DNA of 64,000 bases from Bizionia myxarmorum (GTDB lineage: Bacteria > Bacteroidota > Bacteroidia > Flavobacteriales > Flavobacteriaceae): the NCBI RefSeq assembly GCF_008086205.1, contig NZ_VSKK01000003.1, positions 124,001 through 188,000 on the forward strand, given 5' to 3'. This document shows positions 8,210 through 16,577 of the stretch, in pieces (positions within the stretch are counted from its first letter, which is position 1; each line of letters starts with the position of its first letter). The notes beneath the pieces are model-generated. The model worked only from the letters and a program-made list of their open reading frames with translations. It did not search any database and had not been told where the DNA came from. The position numbers and the translations under genes are program-made.

Positions 8210-8950
8210 CTACTTCTTAATTTTTATCGGTTTTAAAGCAATAATGCCAACGGCGTCCAAAGCTCTGATAATAACATAGGTCATATCTATCTCATACCAT
8301 TTCACACCAAAATTAGCACGACTGGCATATTTATGATGATTGTTATGATAGCCTTCACCCATCATTAAAAAGTCAAAACGAAACAAATTCTTACTGGTAT
8401 TTTTCATTTTGAAATTTACGTATCCATAAATATGACCAAACCAGTTTATGATAACACCGTGAATAGGCGCCATTAAAAATGTTACTGGCAGCAGAAGCCA
8501 TTGCCACCAAGCGGTTGCAAAAAAGACAAAGAATAAGGTATATAAACTAATCCACAATAGTCTAGAAAAACGGGAACCTGCAAATTTGTCGAACGCTTTC
8601 CATTGCGGAACATTTTTAGTAAAACGTGGGTCTACTTCAACACGTTCTGAATTAATATCTTGATAAATAGTTTTTGTTTTCCACATCATGGCAAACATAT
8701 TATCATCATAGGAAGGGGAATGCGGATCTTGTTCTGTGTCTGTGTAAGCGTGATGCATGCGGTGCATTATACCATAGCCATAGGCACTTAAATAACTTGA
8801 ACCTTGAAAAATCCAGGTTAAAACAAAGGTGATACGTTCCATGGTTTTAGACATGGTGAAAACTTGATGAGCCGCATAGCGGTGTAGAAAAAAGGATTGA
8901 AAGAATAAGCCTCCATACCAAAGCACTAAAACAAAAATTACGACAGCCAT
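8210..8950 (-). CDS. Acyl-CoA desaturase, Delta9 (stearoyl-CoA) type
   Basis: Membrane di-iron desaturase of the stearoyl-CoA desaturase group, expected to make monounsaturated acyl chains. Histidine boxes are HRYAAH (residues 23-28), HRMHH (63-67) and HNNHH near residue 200, the classic Delta9 pattern. Membrane helices flank the first box and occupy about residues 125-165. At 246 residues it is the short bacterial form without cytochrome b5. It is convergent with the desaturase-cspA unit and shares the terminator at 8097. A -33/-7 promoter pair lies immediately upstream (8963-8990). The divergent Crp-type regulator 80 bases away, on the same strand, may respond to the same signal. Confidence 0.93.
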   Translation of the reverse strand: MAVVIFVLVLWYGGLFFQSFFLHRYAAHQVFTMSKTMERITFVLTWIFQGSSYLSAYGYGIMHRMHHAYTDTEQDPHSPSYDDNMFAMMWKTKTIYQDINSERVEVDPRFTKNVPQWKAFDKFAGSRFSRLLWISLYTLFFVFFATAWWQWLLLPVTFLMAPIHGVIINWFGHIYGYVNFKMKNTSKNLFRFDFLMMGEGYHNNHHKYASRANFGVKWYEIDMTYVIIRALDAVGIIALKPIKIKK

Positions 8951-8962
8951 TTCTTTTTTTTA

Positions 8963-8990
8963 CAAAGATAATTTGTCTTTGGGCATCAAA
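8963..8990 (-). promoter_or_regulatory. Promoter of the Delta9-type desaturase
   Basis: On the minus strand TTTG (8990-8987) is followed after 16 bases by TATCTTTG (8970-8963). This fits the Bacteroidota TTTG/TAnnTTTG promoter with nearly standard spacing. The start codon at 8950 would be only about 8 bases from the predicted transcript start. Confidence 0.65.
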
Positions 8991-9029
8991 CAATGAACCT
9001 AAATCAATTAAATAGCATTTTAGTCCGTT

Positions 9030-9599
9030 TTATAGTCGTTTACGGATTCTGCTTAAAGCTTGCGGTGTAACGCCAATATAGGAACTGATATATTTTAAGG
9101 GAATAATTTTTAGTAATTCCGGTCGTTCTTGGAACAGCTTCAAATACCGTTCTTCAGCATTTAGATTTAATAAATTTTGCTCGCGTTTAGATTTAATTAA
9201 GAAAAGACGTTCAGCCGTTAAGCGACCAATTAAATTGCCAATTTGGGTCATTTTATAAATAGCCTGCAAATCATCATAGCTGATGCTTAACAATGTAGTG
9301 TCCGTAAGTGCTTGCAGTTCATAGGCAGAAGGCGATTGCGTTAAAAACGAATCATAAGCGCTGATAAACTGATCTTTAAAACTGAAACCAAACGTGATTT
9401 CCTTTTCAGGATTTTCTTTAGGAATAAATAAACGTACCACACCTGATTCTATAAAGGAAATATGATTTTCAATATCATGAAGTTTTAAAAAAACCTCCTT
9501 TTTGGCAATCTCACGACGCTGTAATTTGGATATAAAAAATGACCAGTCAGCATCTGAAATGGAAGCTATTTGCTCTAAATAGGATTTTATTTGTTGCAC
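9030..9599 (-). CDS. Crp/Fnr family transcriptional regulator
   Basis: Cytosolic regulator with an N-terminal cyclic-nucleotide-binding beta-roll (about residues 20-125, with HISFIESGVVRLFIP and ITFGFSFKDQFISAY) and a short C-terminal winged-helix region ending in IPLKYISSYIGVTPQALSRI, the DNA-recognition helix. The beta-roll lacks the RESA-type cAMP phosphate cassette, so the ligand is unknown. The frame is open back to a TTG at 9629, but that codon is the last part of a -7 box (TATCTTTG, 9634-9627), so I prefer the GTG at 9599, which gives QQIKSYLEQIASISDADW, the usual opening of this flavobacterial family. It lies upstream of the desaturase on the same strand. Confidence 0.85.
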   Translation of the reverse strand: MQQIKSYLEQIASISDADWSFFISKLQRREIAKKEVFLKLHDIENHISFIESGVVRLFIPKENPEKEITFGFSFKDQFISAYDSFLTQSPSAYELQALTDTTLLSISYDDLQAIYKMTQIGNLIGRLTAERLFLIKSKREQNLLNLNAEERYLKLFQERPELLKIIPLKYISSYIGVTPQALSRIRKRL

Positions 9600-9626
9600 G
9601 TTTTGAGGTTGAGTATATTCAACAGC

Positions 9627-9634
9627 CAAAGATA
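9627..9634 (-). promoter_or_regulatory. -7 box of the Crp-type regulator gene
   Basis: TATCTTTG on the minus strand, 27 bases before the preferred GTG start at 9599. It overlaps the more upstream TTG codon, which argues against that codon as start. Confidence 0.55.
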
Positions 9635-9784
9635 GGAAATTTGACCGATGATTTTTGGGTTTTTATTAGATTGGCTGGTTGCGATCCTTTTTTTGAGGGT
9701 CATTCATAACAACAAGTTTCATTTTAATTATAATTAAAAATCTGAAATATTGAAAGCTCTTTTCTTATAAAAAACTAAAAAAAT

Positions 9785-9813
9785 AAAAGGTTATCCTCTT
9801 CAGATAACCTTTT
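9785..9813 (-). terminator. Rho-independent terminator after the YqhD-type gene
   Basis: An 11-bp perfect stem (AAAAGGTTATC against GATAACCTTTT) closes a 7-base loop. It lies 23 bases downstream of the stop codon of the minus-strand gene that ends at 9837. Confidence 0.85.
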
Positions 9814-9836
9814 ATAGTTGTTTAATAATGAATTAA

Positions 9837-10997
9837 TTAATATGCCATTTTTACTATTTTCGCGACCTTATCTGGCGATAAATCGTGATGTTCACCCAAT
9901 CCTAACATGCCACGATCAGTAAAACGTTTTGAAATTGTTTCGGCAGTACCTTCATAATCATTGGTATATTCAGATAGTTTGGTATTGATACCTAATCCAT
10001 GTAGAAAATCGACTGTTTTTTCAATGGCGGCATAAGCTTTATCGTCAGTATTACCTTCGGTTATATTCCAAACACGCTCCGCATACTGCGCTAATTTTTC
10101 TTTTTTCGATTCAAAATTATATTTGTAGTGGCTTGGCGCTATAATGGCTAAAGTTCGTGCATGATCTATACCAAATAAAGCCGTTAACTCATGACCAATA
10201 GCATGAATGGCCCAATCTGTAGGTACACCTTTTTGGATTAATCCGTTTAAAGCCATTGTGCAACTCCACATAAAATTGGAAGCTGCTTTATAATCTGTTG
10301 GATCTTCTAAAATCCGCGGTGCAACTTCAATTAGGGTTTGCAAAATACTTTCAGCAAAACGATCTTGCAATAAAGCACCATCTGGATAGGTCATATATTG
10401 CTCCAAAACATGCATAAACGCATCGGTTACGCCGTTGGCTATCTGACGCTCCGGAATTGAGGTAATTACCTGCGGATCTAATATAGAAAACTGCGGAAAT
10501 AAGCCTGGACCGCCCATACCTAATTTTTCTTTGGTTTCTTTTCTAGTAATAACCGCGCCAGAATTCATTTCAGAACCTGTAGCTGGCAACGTTAAAACGG
10601 TTCCAAAAGGTAAACCAACTTCTGTTCTTTTTTTATCTACTAAAATGTCCCAAGGCGAGTGTCCTTCATATAAAGCTGCAGCAGCTAAAAATTTGGTTCC
10701 GTCAATAACAGAACCGCCACCAACAGCTAATAAATACGTGATATTCTCGGTTTTAATAACCTCTAAAGCTTCTAAAAGGACGGAATATTCTGGGTTTGCA
10801 GGAATGCCGCCAAACTCAATGACTGAAAAGTTTTCTAGAGCTGCCTGAACTTGATCATAAATACCGTTTTTTTTGATACTTCCGCCGCCATAAAGTAAAA
10901 GCACTTTAGCGTTTTCTGGAATTTCATTTTCTAATTTTTTAATACTATCCTTTCCAAAAATAATTTTGGTTGGATTTTTAAATTCAAAATTGTTCAT
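9837..10997 (-). CDS. yqhD: Iron-containing alcohol dehydrogenase, YqhD/butanol dehydrogenase type
   Basis: Group III metal-dependent dehydrogenase, likely an NADPH-dependent aldehyde reductase that detoxifies short-chain and lipid-derived aldehydes. It has the N-terminal Rossmann-like domain with GGGSIKKNGIYDQV and the nucleotide-binding GGGSVIDGTKF (about residues 95-105), and the metal-site helices with DAFMHVLEQY, IHAIGHELTALFGIDHA and the late GLGEHH. Length (386 aa) is standard. It is the last gene of a three-gene unit after a nitroreductase and a CurA-type reductase, 21 bases from the latter, which supports a role in electrophile or aldehyde detoxification. Confidence 0.93.
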   Translation of the reverse strand: MNNFEFKNPTKIIFGKDSIKKLENEIPENAKVLLLYGGGSIKKNGIYDQVQAALENFSVIEFGGIPANPEYSVLLEALEVIKTENITYLLAVGGGSVIDGTKFLAAAALYEGHSPWDILVDKKRTEVGLPFGTVLTLPATGSEMNSGAVITRKETKEKLGMGGPGLFPQFSILDPQVITSIPERQIANGVTDAFMHVLEQYMTYPDGALLQDRFAESILQTLIEVAPRILEDPTDYKAASNFMWSCTMALNGLIQKGVPTDWAIHAIGHELTALFGIDHARTLAIIAPSHYKYNFESKKEKLAQYAERVWNITEGNTDDKAYAAIEKTVDFLHGLGINTKLSEYTNDYEGTAETISKRFTDRGMLGLGEHHDLSPDKVAKIVKMAY

Positions 10998-11018
10998 TTT
11001 ATTTTCTTTTAATATTTT

Positions 11019-12020
11019 TTAAAGTTTCACAACCATTTTACCGGTGTTTTTACCATCAAATAAATCGATAAAAGCTTTTGGTATTTTTTCGAAACCTTCT
11101 ACAATCGTTTCAGTATAAGTGAGTTTTCCTTCTGATAACCAAGTTGATAGGTTTTTCATAGCTTCTGGAAATTTATCTTCATAATTTGAAACTATAAAGC
11201 CTTGCATAAGCGCGCTATTTTTAACTAGGAAAGGCTGAACGCTGATGCTTTTTGGAAGTTCCGTAGCATTATAAACCGAAATGGCACCGCAATTTACAAT
11301 ACGCGCAAATTTGTTAATACTAAATAATACAGCATCTGAAATCGGCCCACCCACATTATCAAAATAAATATCTACACCATTTGGCGCTGCTTTGGCAATA
11401 TCAGCCTTCATATCGGTACTGGTATTGTAATTAATAGCGGCATCAAATCCGAATTTAGATTTTAACATGTTTACTTTTTCATCCGAACCAGCAATACCAA
11501 TAACCTTCAAACCAAGAATTTTTCCGATTTGTCCAACCACAGAGCCAACAGCACCTGCAGCTCCGGACACAATAAGTGTTTCACCAACTTTTGGTTTTCC
11601 TATTTGCGTTAAACCACAATAGGCAGTTAATCCCGTCATGCCTAATACGCCTAAAAAGGCACTTAATGGTGCTTTATTTTTGTCGACTTTTAATAAACCG
11701 TCCCCTTTAGAAACTTGCTTTGTTTTCCAATCTAACATGCCCGAAACATAATCGCCTGTCGAAAATTGGTCGTTTTTCGATTCCAGAACTTTAGCAATAA
11801 CACCAGAATGAATGGGTTTATTGAGCTCAAAAGGCGCTACATAAGATTTGGCATCGCTCATACGACCACGTAAATACGGATCAACAGAAACATATTTAGA
11901 TTCTAAAAGTAGTTCACCTGAACTGATTGTTAAATCAGCATCTTCCGATGTAAATTCAAAATCGGAAAGTGTTGGTCTTCCTTCTGGTCTATTTTTTAAT
12001 AAAATGGTTTGTGTGTTCAT
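11019..12020 (-). CDS. NADP-dependent oxidoreductase, CurA/leukotriene B4 dehydrogenase-like MDR
   Basis: Zinc-free medium-chain reductase that reduces activated alkenals and alkenones with NADPH. Seen: the GroES-like N-terminal half with YVSVDPYLRGRMSD, a family mark, and the Rossmann cofactor loop SGAAGAVGSVVGQIGK (near residue 150) followed by GIAGSDEKV. The zinc-binding Cys cluster of alcohol dehydrogenases is absent, as expected. It starts 11 bases after the nitroreductase stop and ends 21 bases before the YqhD-type gene, so the three form one operon. Confidence 0.92.
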   Translation of the reverse strand: MNTQTILLKNRPEGRPTLSDFEFTSEDADLTISSGELLLESKYVSVDPYLRGRMSDAKSYVAPFELNKPIHSGVIAKVLESKNDQFSTGDYVSGMLDWKTKQVSKGDGLLKVDKNKAPLSAFLGVLGMTGLTAYCGLTQIGKPKVGETLIVSGAAGAVGSVVGQIGKILGLKVIGIAGSDEKVNMLKSKFGFDAAINYNTSTDMKADIAKAAPNGVDIYFDNVGGPISDAVLFSINKFARIVNCGAISVYNATELPKSISVQPFLVKNSALMQGFIVSNYEDKFPEAMKNLSTWLSEGKLTYTETIVEGFEKIPKAFIDLFDGKNTGKMVVKL

Positions 12021-12031
12021 GTGATTGTTTT

Positions 12032-12664
12032 TTAATTAATTATAGTTACTAAATCGGACATCGGTTTTCTTACTTTCACTAAATTTACTAACCAATCTTC
12101 ATCTATTTGTCTATATCCTAAAGGTAATAATACTGCACTACGTAGTCCTTTTTCGCGAAGACCTAAAATTTCATCTAAAGCATCTGGTTCAAAACCTTCT
12201 ATTGGCGTAGTATCTACACCTTCAAAAGCAGCAGCAGCAATAGCTTGCGAAAGCGCTATATAAGTTTGTTTCGCAGCGTGATTAAAATTTTCTTCAGCAT
12301 CTTTTTGTGGATACGAGCTTAATAACATTTGGCGGTAATTTTCCCAACCATCATTTTTAAAGCCACGAATGTTGTTTGTTAAATCAAACATATAATTAAT
12401 ACGATCGGCTGTATAGGTATCCCATGCAGCAAAAACGAGTAGGTGAGAGCAGTCAGTAATTACCGATTGGTTCCAAGCTATAGGTCTTATTTTTTCTTTT
12501 AATTGTTGATTTTTAACTACAAAAATCTCAAAAGGTTGTAAGCCGCTGGATGTTGGTGCTAAACGAGCTGCTTCTAAAATGCGTTCTATTTTTTCTTCAG
12601 CTACTTTCTCGCCATTCATGGCTTTTGTTGCGTATCTCCAATTCAATTTATCTAATAATTCCAT
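12032..12664 (-). CDS. NAD(P)H-dependent nitroreductase family protein
   Basis: FMN-dependent reductase of the NfsB/nitroreductase superfamily, reducing nitroaromatics, quinones or similar electrophiles. The N-terminal WRYATKAMNGEKV and ARLAPTSSGLQPFEIFVV carry the FMN-contacting Arg and Ser residues, and the late LREKGLRSAVLLPLGYR is the conserved C-terminal FMN-binding stretch. Length (210 aa) fits. It is the first gene of an operon with the CurA-type and YqhD-type genes, downstream of a TetR gene whose product probably controls it. Confidence 0.92.
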   Translation of the reverse strand: MELLDKLNWRYATKAMNGEKVAEEKIERILEAARLAPTSSGLQPFEIFVVKNQQLKEKIRPIAWNQSVITDCSHLLVFAAWDTYTADRINYMFDLTNNIRGFKNDGWENYRQMLLSSYPQKDAEENFNHAAKQTYIALSQAIAAAAFEGVDTTPIEGFEPDALDEILGLREKGLRSAVLLPLGYRQIDEDWLVNLVKVRKPMSDLVTIIN

Positions 12665-12781
12665 TTATATTTTTGTAATTTTATTTTATTTATCGTTATT
12701 CTAATTATGTTGCTTTATAAAGTAAATTTATCTATTTTATATCGGTGGTGTTTTTTTTTAAATAACATCTAGTTCCTAGCG

Positions 12782-13363
12782 TCAAATTTTTTTTATACTA
12801 TTCCAAGCTGATTGATAGGCATCTTCTAAAAGGGTTTTATCTAAATGAAAGGCGCCGCGTTTCTGTGCCATCATTAAAAATGACAGCGGATTGATTGCGT
12901 AAGCATACAGCAAGTAATTTGATACGGATTTAATAATATTTTCTTGTTTCCCGCGTTCCCAAAGGTCGAGTAGGGGTTGTAGATGTTTTATGCCTTGTTT
13001 TAAACTCGGTTCGTCTAAAATAGGTGTGTTATCACATTGGGCTAAAAAAAGTGCATTTTCAGATTCGTTGAGTTTAAAATCGGCAATGCGTTTCCATATG
13101 TTTTCAAAACCCGCTTCTACGGTCATGTCTTGATTGTAAGTGGCAAAAGCATAATCGGTATATTTGGCTTTCACTTCTATATACGTTTTGTTCAGCAAAT
13201 CTTGTTTATTCTCAAAATATAGGTAAATAGTTGCTGGCGATACATTCGCCATTTTTGCTATTTTACTCATAGGCGTTGCGTGAAACCCATTATTATTCAC
13301 CAATTCAATAGTGGCTTTTATAAGCGCGTTGCGTTTGTCTATACTTTTTTGAAGTTTGGCCAT
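12782..13363 (-). CDS. TetR/AcrR family repressor
   Basis: Predicted one-component repressor. The N-terminal 50 residues are a TetR helix-turn-helix (ATIELVNNNGFHATPMSKIA and VSPATIYLYFENKQDLL); the rest is a helical ligand-binding domain of unknown specificity. It lies 117 bases upstream of the nitroreductase-CurA-YqhD genes on the same strand, which are its likely targets along with its own promoter. A perfect 14-bp palindrome sits just upstream of a -7 box, consistent with autorepression. The inducer may be an aldehyde or quinone, but nothing in the sequence proves this. Confidence 0.93.
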   Translation of the reverse strand: MAKLQKSIDKRNALIKATIELVNNNGFHATPMSKIAKMANVSPATIYLYFENKQDLLNKTYIEVKAKYTDYAFATYNQDMTVEAGFENIWKRIADFKLNESENALFLAQCDNTPILDEPSLKQGIKHLQPLLDLWERGKQENIIKSVSNYLLYAYAINPLSFLMMAQKRGAFHLDKTLLEDAYQSAWNSIKKI

Positions 13364-13382
13364 ATTAGTTTTAATTAGGATG

Positions 13383-13390
13383 CAAAGATA
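13383..13390 (-). promoter_or_regulatory. -7 box of the TetR gene
   Basis: TATCTTTG on the minus strand, 20 bases before the ATG at 13363. The palindromic operator candidate lies 7 bases further upstream. Confidence 0.6.
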
Positions 13391-13397
13391 TGATAAA

Positions 13398-13411
13398 AAT
13401 GAACGTTCATT
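13398..13411. promoter_or_regulatory. Candidate TetR operator
   Basis: AATGAACGTTCATT is a perfect 14-bp palindrome. It lies just upstream of the -7 box, in the region between the -7 and -33 elements, where bound repressor would block RNA polymerase. Binding by the adjacent TetR protein is inferred from position and symmetry. Confidence 0.6.
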
Positions 13412-13458
13412 CTTTTTTTAACAAAGGATTAAGAAAGGGAACATTTCGATGTATAAAA

Positions 13459-13498
13459 AAACCCACTTTAAACTTGTTAACAAGCTTCAAGCGGGTTT
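13459..13498 (-). terminator. Terminator hairpin after the aldehyde dehydrogenase gene
   Basis: A long imperfect stem (AAACCC...CTTG against CAAG...GGGTTT) with a TTAA loop, flanked by A-runs that read as U-runs on the minus strand. It lies about 60 bases downstream of the aldehyde dehydrogenase stop codon. Confidence 0.75.
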
Positions 13499-13560
13499 AT
13501 AAAATTTCAAACATGCTCTAAAAACAGAGTAGGAGATAATTTCTATATCATAAAGATTCA

Positions 13561-14964
13561 TTACTTTTTATCTGCAGTTATTAAAATGGATTTCGCGTTA
13601 ACAAATTCTTTCATACCAAATCCACCGTGCTCACGTCCGTATCCAGAATCTTTTACACCACCAAAGGGCATATTTGGTTCTGCTAACCCGAAAGAATTGA
13701 TAAAGACCATACCGGTGTCAAAATACGTTTCGGCAATTTTAGTGGCACGTTTGACATCTTCAGAAAAAATGCCGCCACCCAAACCAAAGCGACTATCATT
13801 TGCTATGCGAATAGCATCTGCTTCATCTTTCGCTTTAATAAGTGATGCTACAGGTCCGAACAATTCATCATCATAAGCAGGTTGGCCCGGTTTTACATTT
13901 CCCAAAACAGTCGCTGGGTAATAATAGCCGTCACCATCTTTTGGTTTGCCCCCGCATAAAATTTCAGCGCCTTTTTCAACACTCTCGGTTACTTGATCAT
14001 GAAGTTTCTCTCGTAAATCTTTTCTTGCCATGGGGCCTAAATGGGTGTTTTCTTCATTCGGATCGCCCAATTTAAGTTCACTCATGGCTTTTACAAAGGC
14101 ATCTTTAAATTGATCATAAACCGTTTCCACAGCAATGAAACGTTTTGCGGCAATGCAGGTTTCACCATTATTATAAATCCTTCCTTGAACAGAAAGCTGA
14201 ACTGCTTTTTCTAAATCGGCATCATGAAGCACCAAATAGGCATCATTACTACCCAATTCTAGAACGGTTTTCTTCAATTGTTCTCCAGCTTGTTTTCCAA
14301 TAATTTTACCAGCTTCTGGACTTCCCGTTAAGGTAACACCGCGAACTAATTTGTTTTTAATAATGGCTTCAGACTGATCATGATCAATAATCATAACGCT
14401 AAATAAACCGTCTGGCAAACCAGCAGTCTTAAAAATAAACTCTAAAAGTTTGGCCGTTCCAGTTACATTGGCAGCATGTTTTAATAACACACTATTTCCC
14501 GCCATTAAATTGGTAATGGTATAACGAATTACTTGATAACTCGGATAATTCCAGGGTTGAATACCGTAAATAATTCCAAGAGGTTTATAGGTAATAATGC
14601 CTTTTCCGCCGCTTAATAATTCGCGTTCTTCATTTTTTAAAATTTCGCGTGCATTTTCTGCGCAATAATTACAGATGGCGGCACATAATTTTACTTCTTG
14701 GTGACTTTGCTTAAGCAATTTCCCCATTTCATCGGTCATTAACTGCGCTAATTCGGATTTCTGATTTTTAAGTTCCGAACCAATGGACTGAATTATTTTG
14801 CCTCGCTCCTCAAAAGATTTTAAGCGCCAATCCATAAAAGCTTCATGCGATTTTTGAATCGTGGATTCTACATCGCCTTCACTCATATACTGATAGCTAG
14901 CTATAGTTTTTCCATTTGTTGGATTAATAGTTTCAAATTTGTCTTTTTTCGTTTCTTTTTCCAT
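13561..14964 (-). CDS. NAD(P)-dependent aldehyde dehydrogenase (succinate-semialdehyde dehydrogenase-like)
   Basis: Oxidises an aldehyde to its acid with NAD(P)+. The sequence shows the cofactor-domain stretch PWNYPSYQVIRYTITNLMAG, the glycine motif TGSPEAGKIIG, the general-base region LELGSNDAYLVL (Asn-Asp replacing the more usual GG after LGS), and the catalytic Cys in NNGETCIAAKR. The end AEPNMPFGGVKDSGYGREHG matches the SSADH/GabD group. Length (467 aa) is normal. It stands alone between its terminator and the divergent MFS gene. The substrate is inferred from family resemblance only, but nearby aldehyde-reducing genes fit an aldehyde-handling neighbourhood. Confidence 0.9.
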   Translation of the reverse strand: MEKETKKDKFETINPTNGKTIASYQYMSEGDVESTIQKSHEAFMDWRLKSFEERGKIIQSIGSELKNQKSELAQLMTDEMGKLLKQSHQEVKLCAAICNYCAENAREILKNEERELLSGGKGIITYKPLGIIYGIQPWNYPSYQVIRYTITNLMAGNSVLLKHAANVTGTAKLLEFIFKTAGLPDGLFSVMIIDHDQSEAIIKNKLVRGVTLTGSPEAGKIIGKQAGEQLKKTVLELGSNDAYLVLHDADLEKAVQLSVQGRIYNNGETCIAAKRFIAVETVYDQFKDAFVKAMSELKLGDPNEENTHLGPMARKDLREKLHDQVTESVEKGAEILCGGKPKDGDGYYYPATVLGNVKPGQPAYDDELFGPVASLIKAKDEADAIRIANDSRFGLGGGIFSEDVKRATKIAETYFDTGMVFINSFGLAEPNMPFGGVKDSGYGREHGGFGMKEFVNAKSILITADKK

Positions 14965-15204
14965 AATATTTTTATTTTTTTTCCATGAGTATGAACTACT
15001 TCTGACGCTTTCTAAAGGTCTTATAATTTCAGAATTATATTTTGCTCATTTAAAATTTTCTTTAACCGAATACAATAGTTTTTGAGTATAATTAAGAGTT
15101 TTAACCATACCTTAAGAATTCAAAGTCAGTCCATCTCGAATCAAAAAACTACTTTTGCAGATTACTAATAATGGGTTTTTTAATAGCCATTATTTATATA
15201 ATAT

Positions 15205-16395
15205 ATGGAACAAAAAGACGCCAACGGATTAAATAAAACATCACGAACATTATTGCTCGCGGGAATTTTATTCGTTGCGATAAATTTACGACCAGCACTT
15301 TCCAGCATTGGTCCGTTAATAGATATGATTCGTCAAGATATTGGCCTTTCCGACACTTTATTAGGTTTACTCACCACCTTACCTTTATTAGCATTTGGTG
15401 TCGTTTCAACCATTACGCCATTGTTTACTAAACGCTTTGGAATAGGAAACACGCTTTTAGGCGCATTGATTTTACTGGCTTCTGGAATACTAATTCGATC
15501 GTCAGGAGGGATTTTCGAATTGTATTTAGGAACTATTTTATTAGGAATTGCTATTGCTTTCGGAAATGTATTAATCCCAGCATTAATTAAAAGAAATTTT
15601 CCGCATAAAGCTGGATTGGTTACTAGTTTATACTCGGGAATCATGTCACTTGGTGCGTCGTTTGCTGCTGGATTGAGTGTACCTTTGGCTATGGAACTCA
15701 ATTTAGGTTGGCGGGGATCATTAGGAATTTGGGCCGTTTTGGCTGTTTTAGCTATCATTATATGGATTCCGAACATCAAACGTATTAATCGCACGCCGCC
15801 ACGACGAAGTTTTAAAGAGGCCATTAAAAAATTGAGTGGCTCTAAATTAGTCTGGAAACTGGCCTTGTACATGGGACTTCAATCTATGGCTTTTTATGTT
15901 ATTTTAGCTTGGTTACCGGCTATTCTATTCGACCGCGGCTTTGATGCTTCGTATGCGGGATGGATGCTTTCACTATCACAAGCTACGGGAATTATTGGTG
16001 CTATATTTATTCCAATTTGGGCAGGATCTCGAAAAGATCAGCGATTAGTAATTCTCTCTTTAGTTATTGTTGAAGTTATAGCATTAATCGGATTAATGAT
16101 TCCTGGAATGGGTTTAACTGAACTTTGGGTTGGAATGATTGGAATGGTATTGGGAGGCACGTTCGGATTAGCATTATTACTCATCGTTTTAAGGTCTGAT
16201 GATGCTGAAACAGCTGCTGAATTATCTGGTATTGTACAATCCATTGGTTATTTTATTGCTGCAACTGGACCTTTTATTGTAGGTGTGATTTATGATGTAA
16301 CCCAAGTTTGGAATTATGCTTTAGTGTTATTGCTAATTGTTGCTTTTATCAAGCTTTTTATGGGAATTGATGTGGGAAAAGACCGAAAGGTTTAA
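15205..16395 (+). CDS. MFS transporter, CynX/NimT family
   Basis: Inner-membrane transporter with about 12 predicted helices over 396 residues. The family opening is clear: LFVAINLRPALSSIGPLID in the first helix, then a second-helix/loop region with LTTLPLLAFGVVS. CynX/NimT members include cyanate and 2-nitroimidazole transporters, so substrate is not certain. The basic loop IPNIKRINRTPPRRSFKEAI (residues about 190-210) marks the central cytoplasmic loop between the two six-helix halves. The gene is divergent from the aldehyde dehydrogenase gene, with 240 bases between them. Confidence 0.9.
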   Translation: MEQKDANGLNKTSRTLLLAGILFVAINLRPALSSIGPLIDMIRQDIGLSDTLLGLLTTLPLLAFGVVSTITPLFTKRFGIGNTLLGALILLASGILIRSSGGIFELYLGTILLGIAIAFGNVLIPALIKRNFPHKAGLVTSLYSGIMSLGASFAAGLSVPLAMELNLGWRGSLGIWAVLAVLAIIIWIPNIKRINRTPPRRSFKEAIKKLSGSKLVWKLALYMGLQSMAFYVILAWLPAILFDRGFDASYAGWMLSLSQATGIIGAIFIPIWAGSRKDQRLVILSLVIVEVIALIGLMIPGMGLTELWVGMIGMVLGGTFGLALLLIVLRSDDAETAAELSGIVQSIGYFIAATGPFIVGVIYDVTQVWNYALVLLLIVAFIKLFMGIDVGKDRKV

Positions 16396-16577
16396 GTTAA
16401 AAAGCATTGTTTCTTTTGAAGAAATAATCGTTGTTTTTCTGAAATTTGAATCATTTCCTTATGAAACCAGCCAAAATCAATAAATATCATATATAAATAG
16501 TGACATAAAGGCGCGGTTCCATGCTGGTATGTTATTTGATTATTTCTATCTAAAGATTGCGAAAAAATTATATTTCT

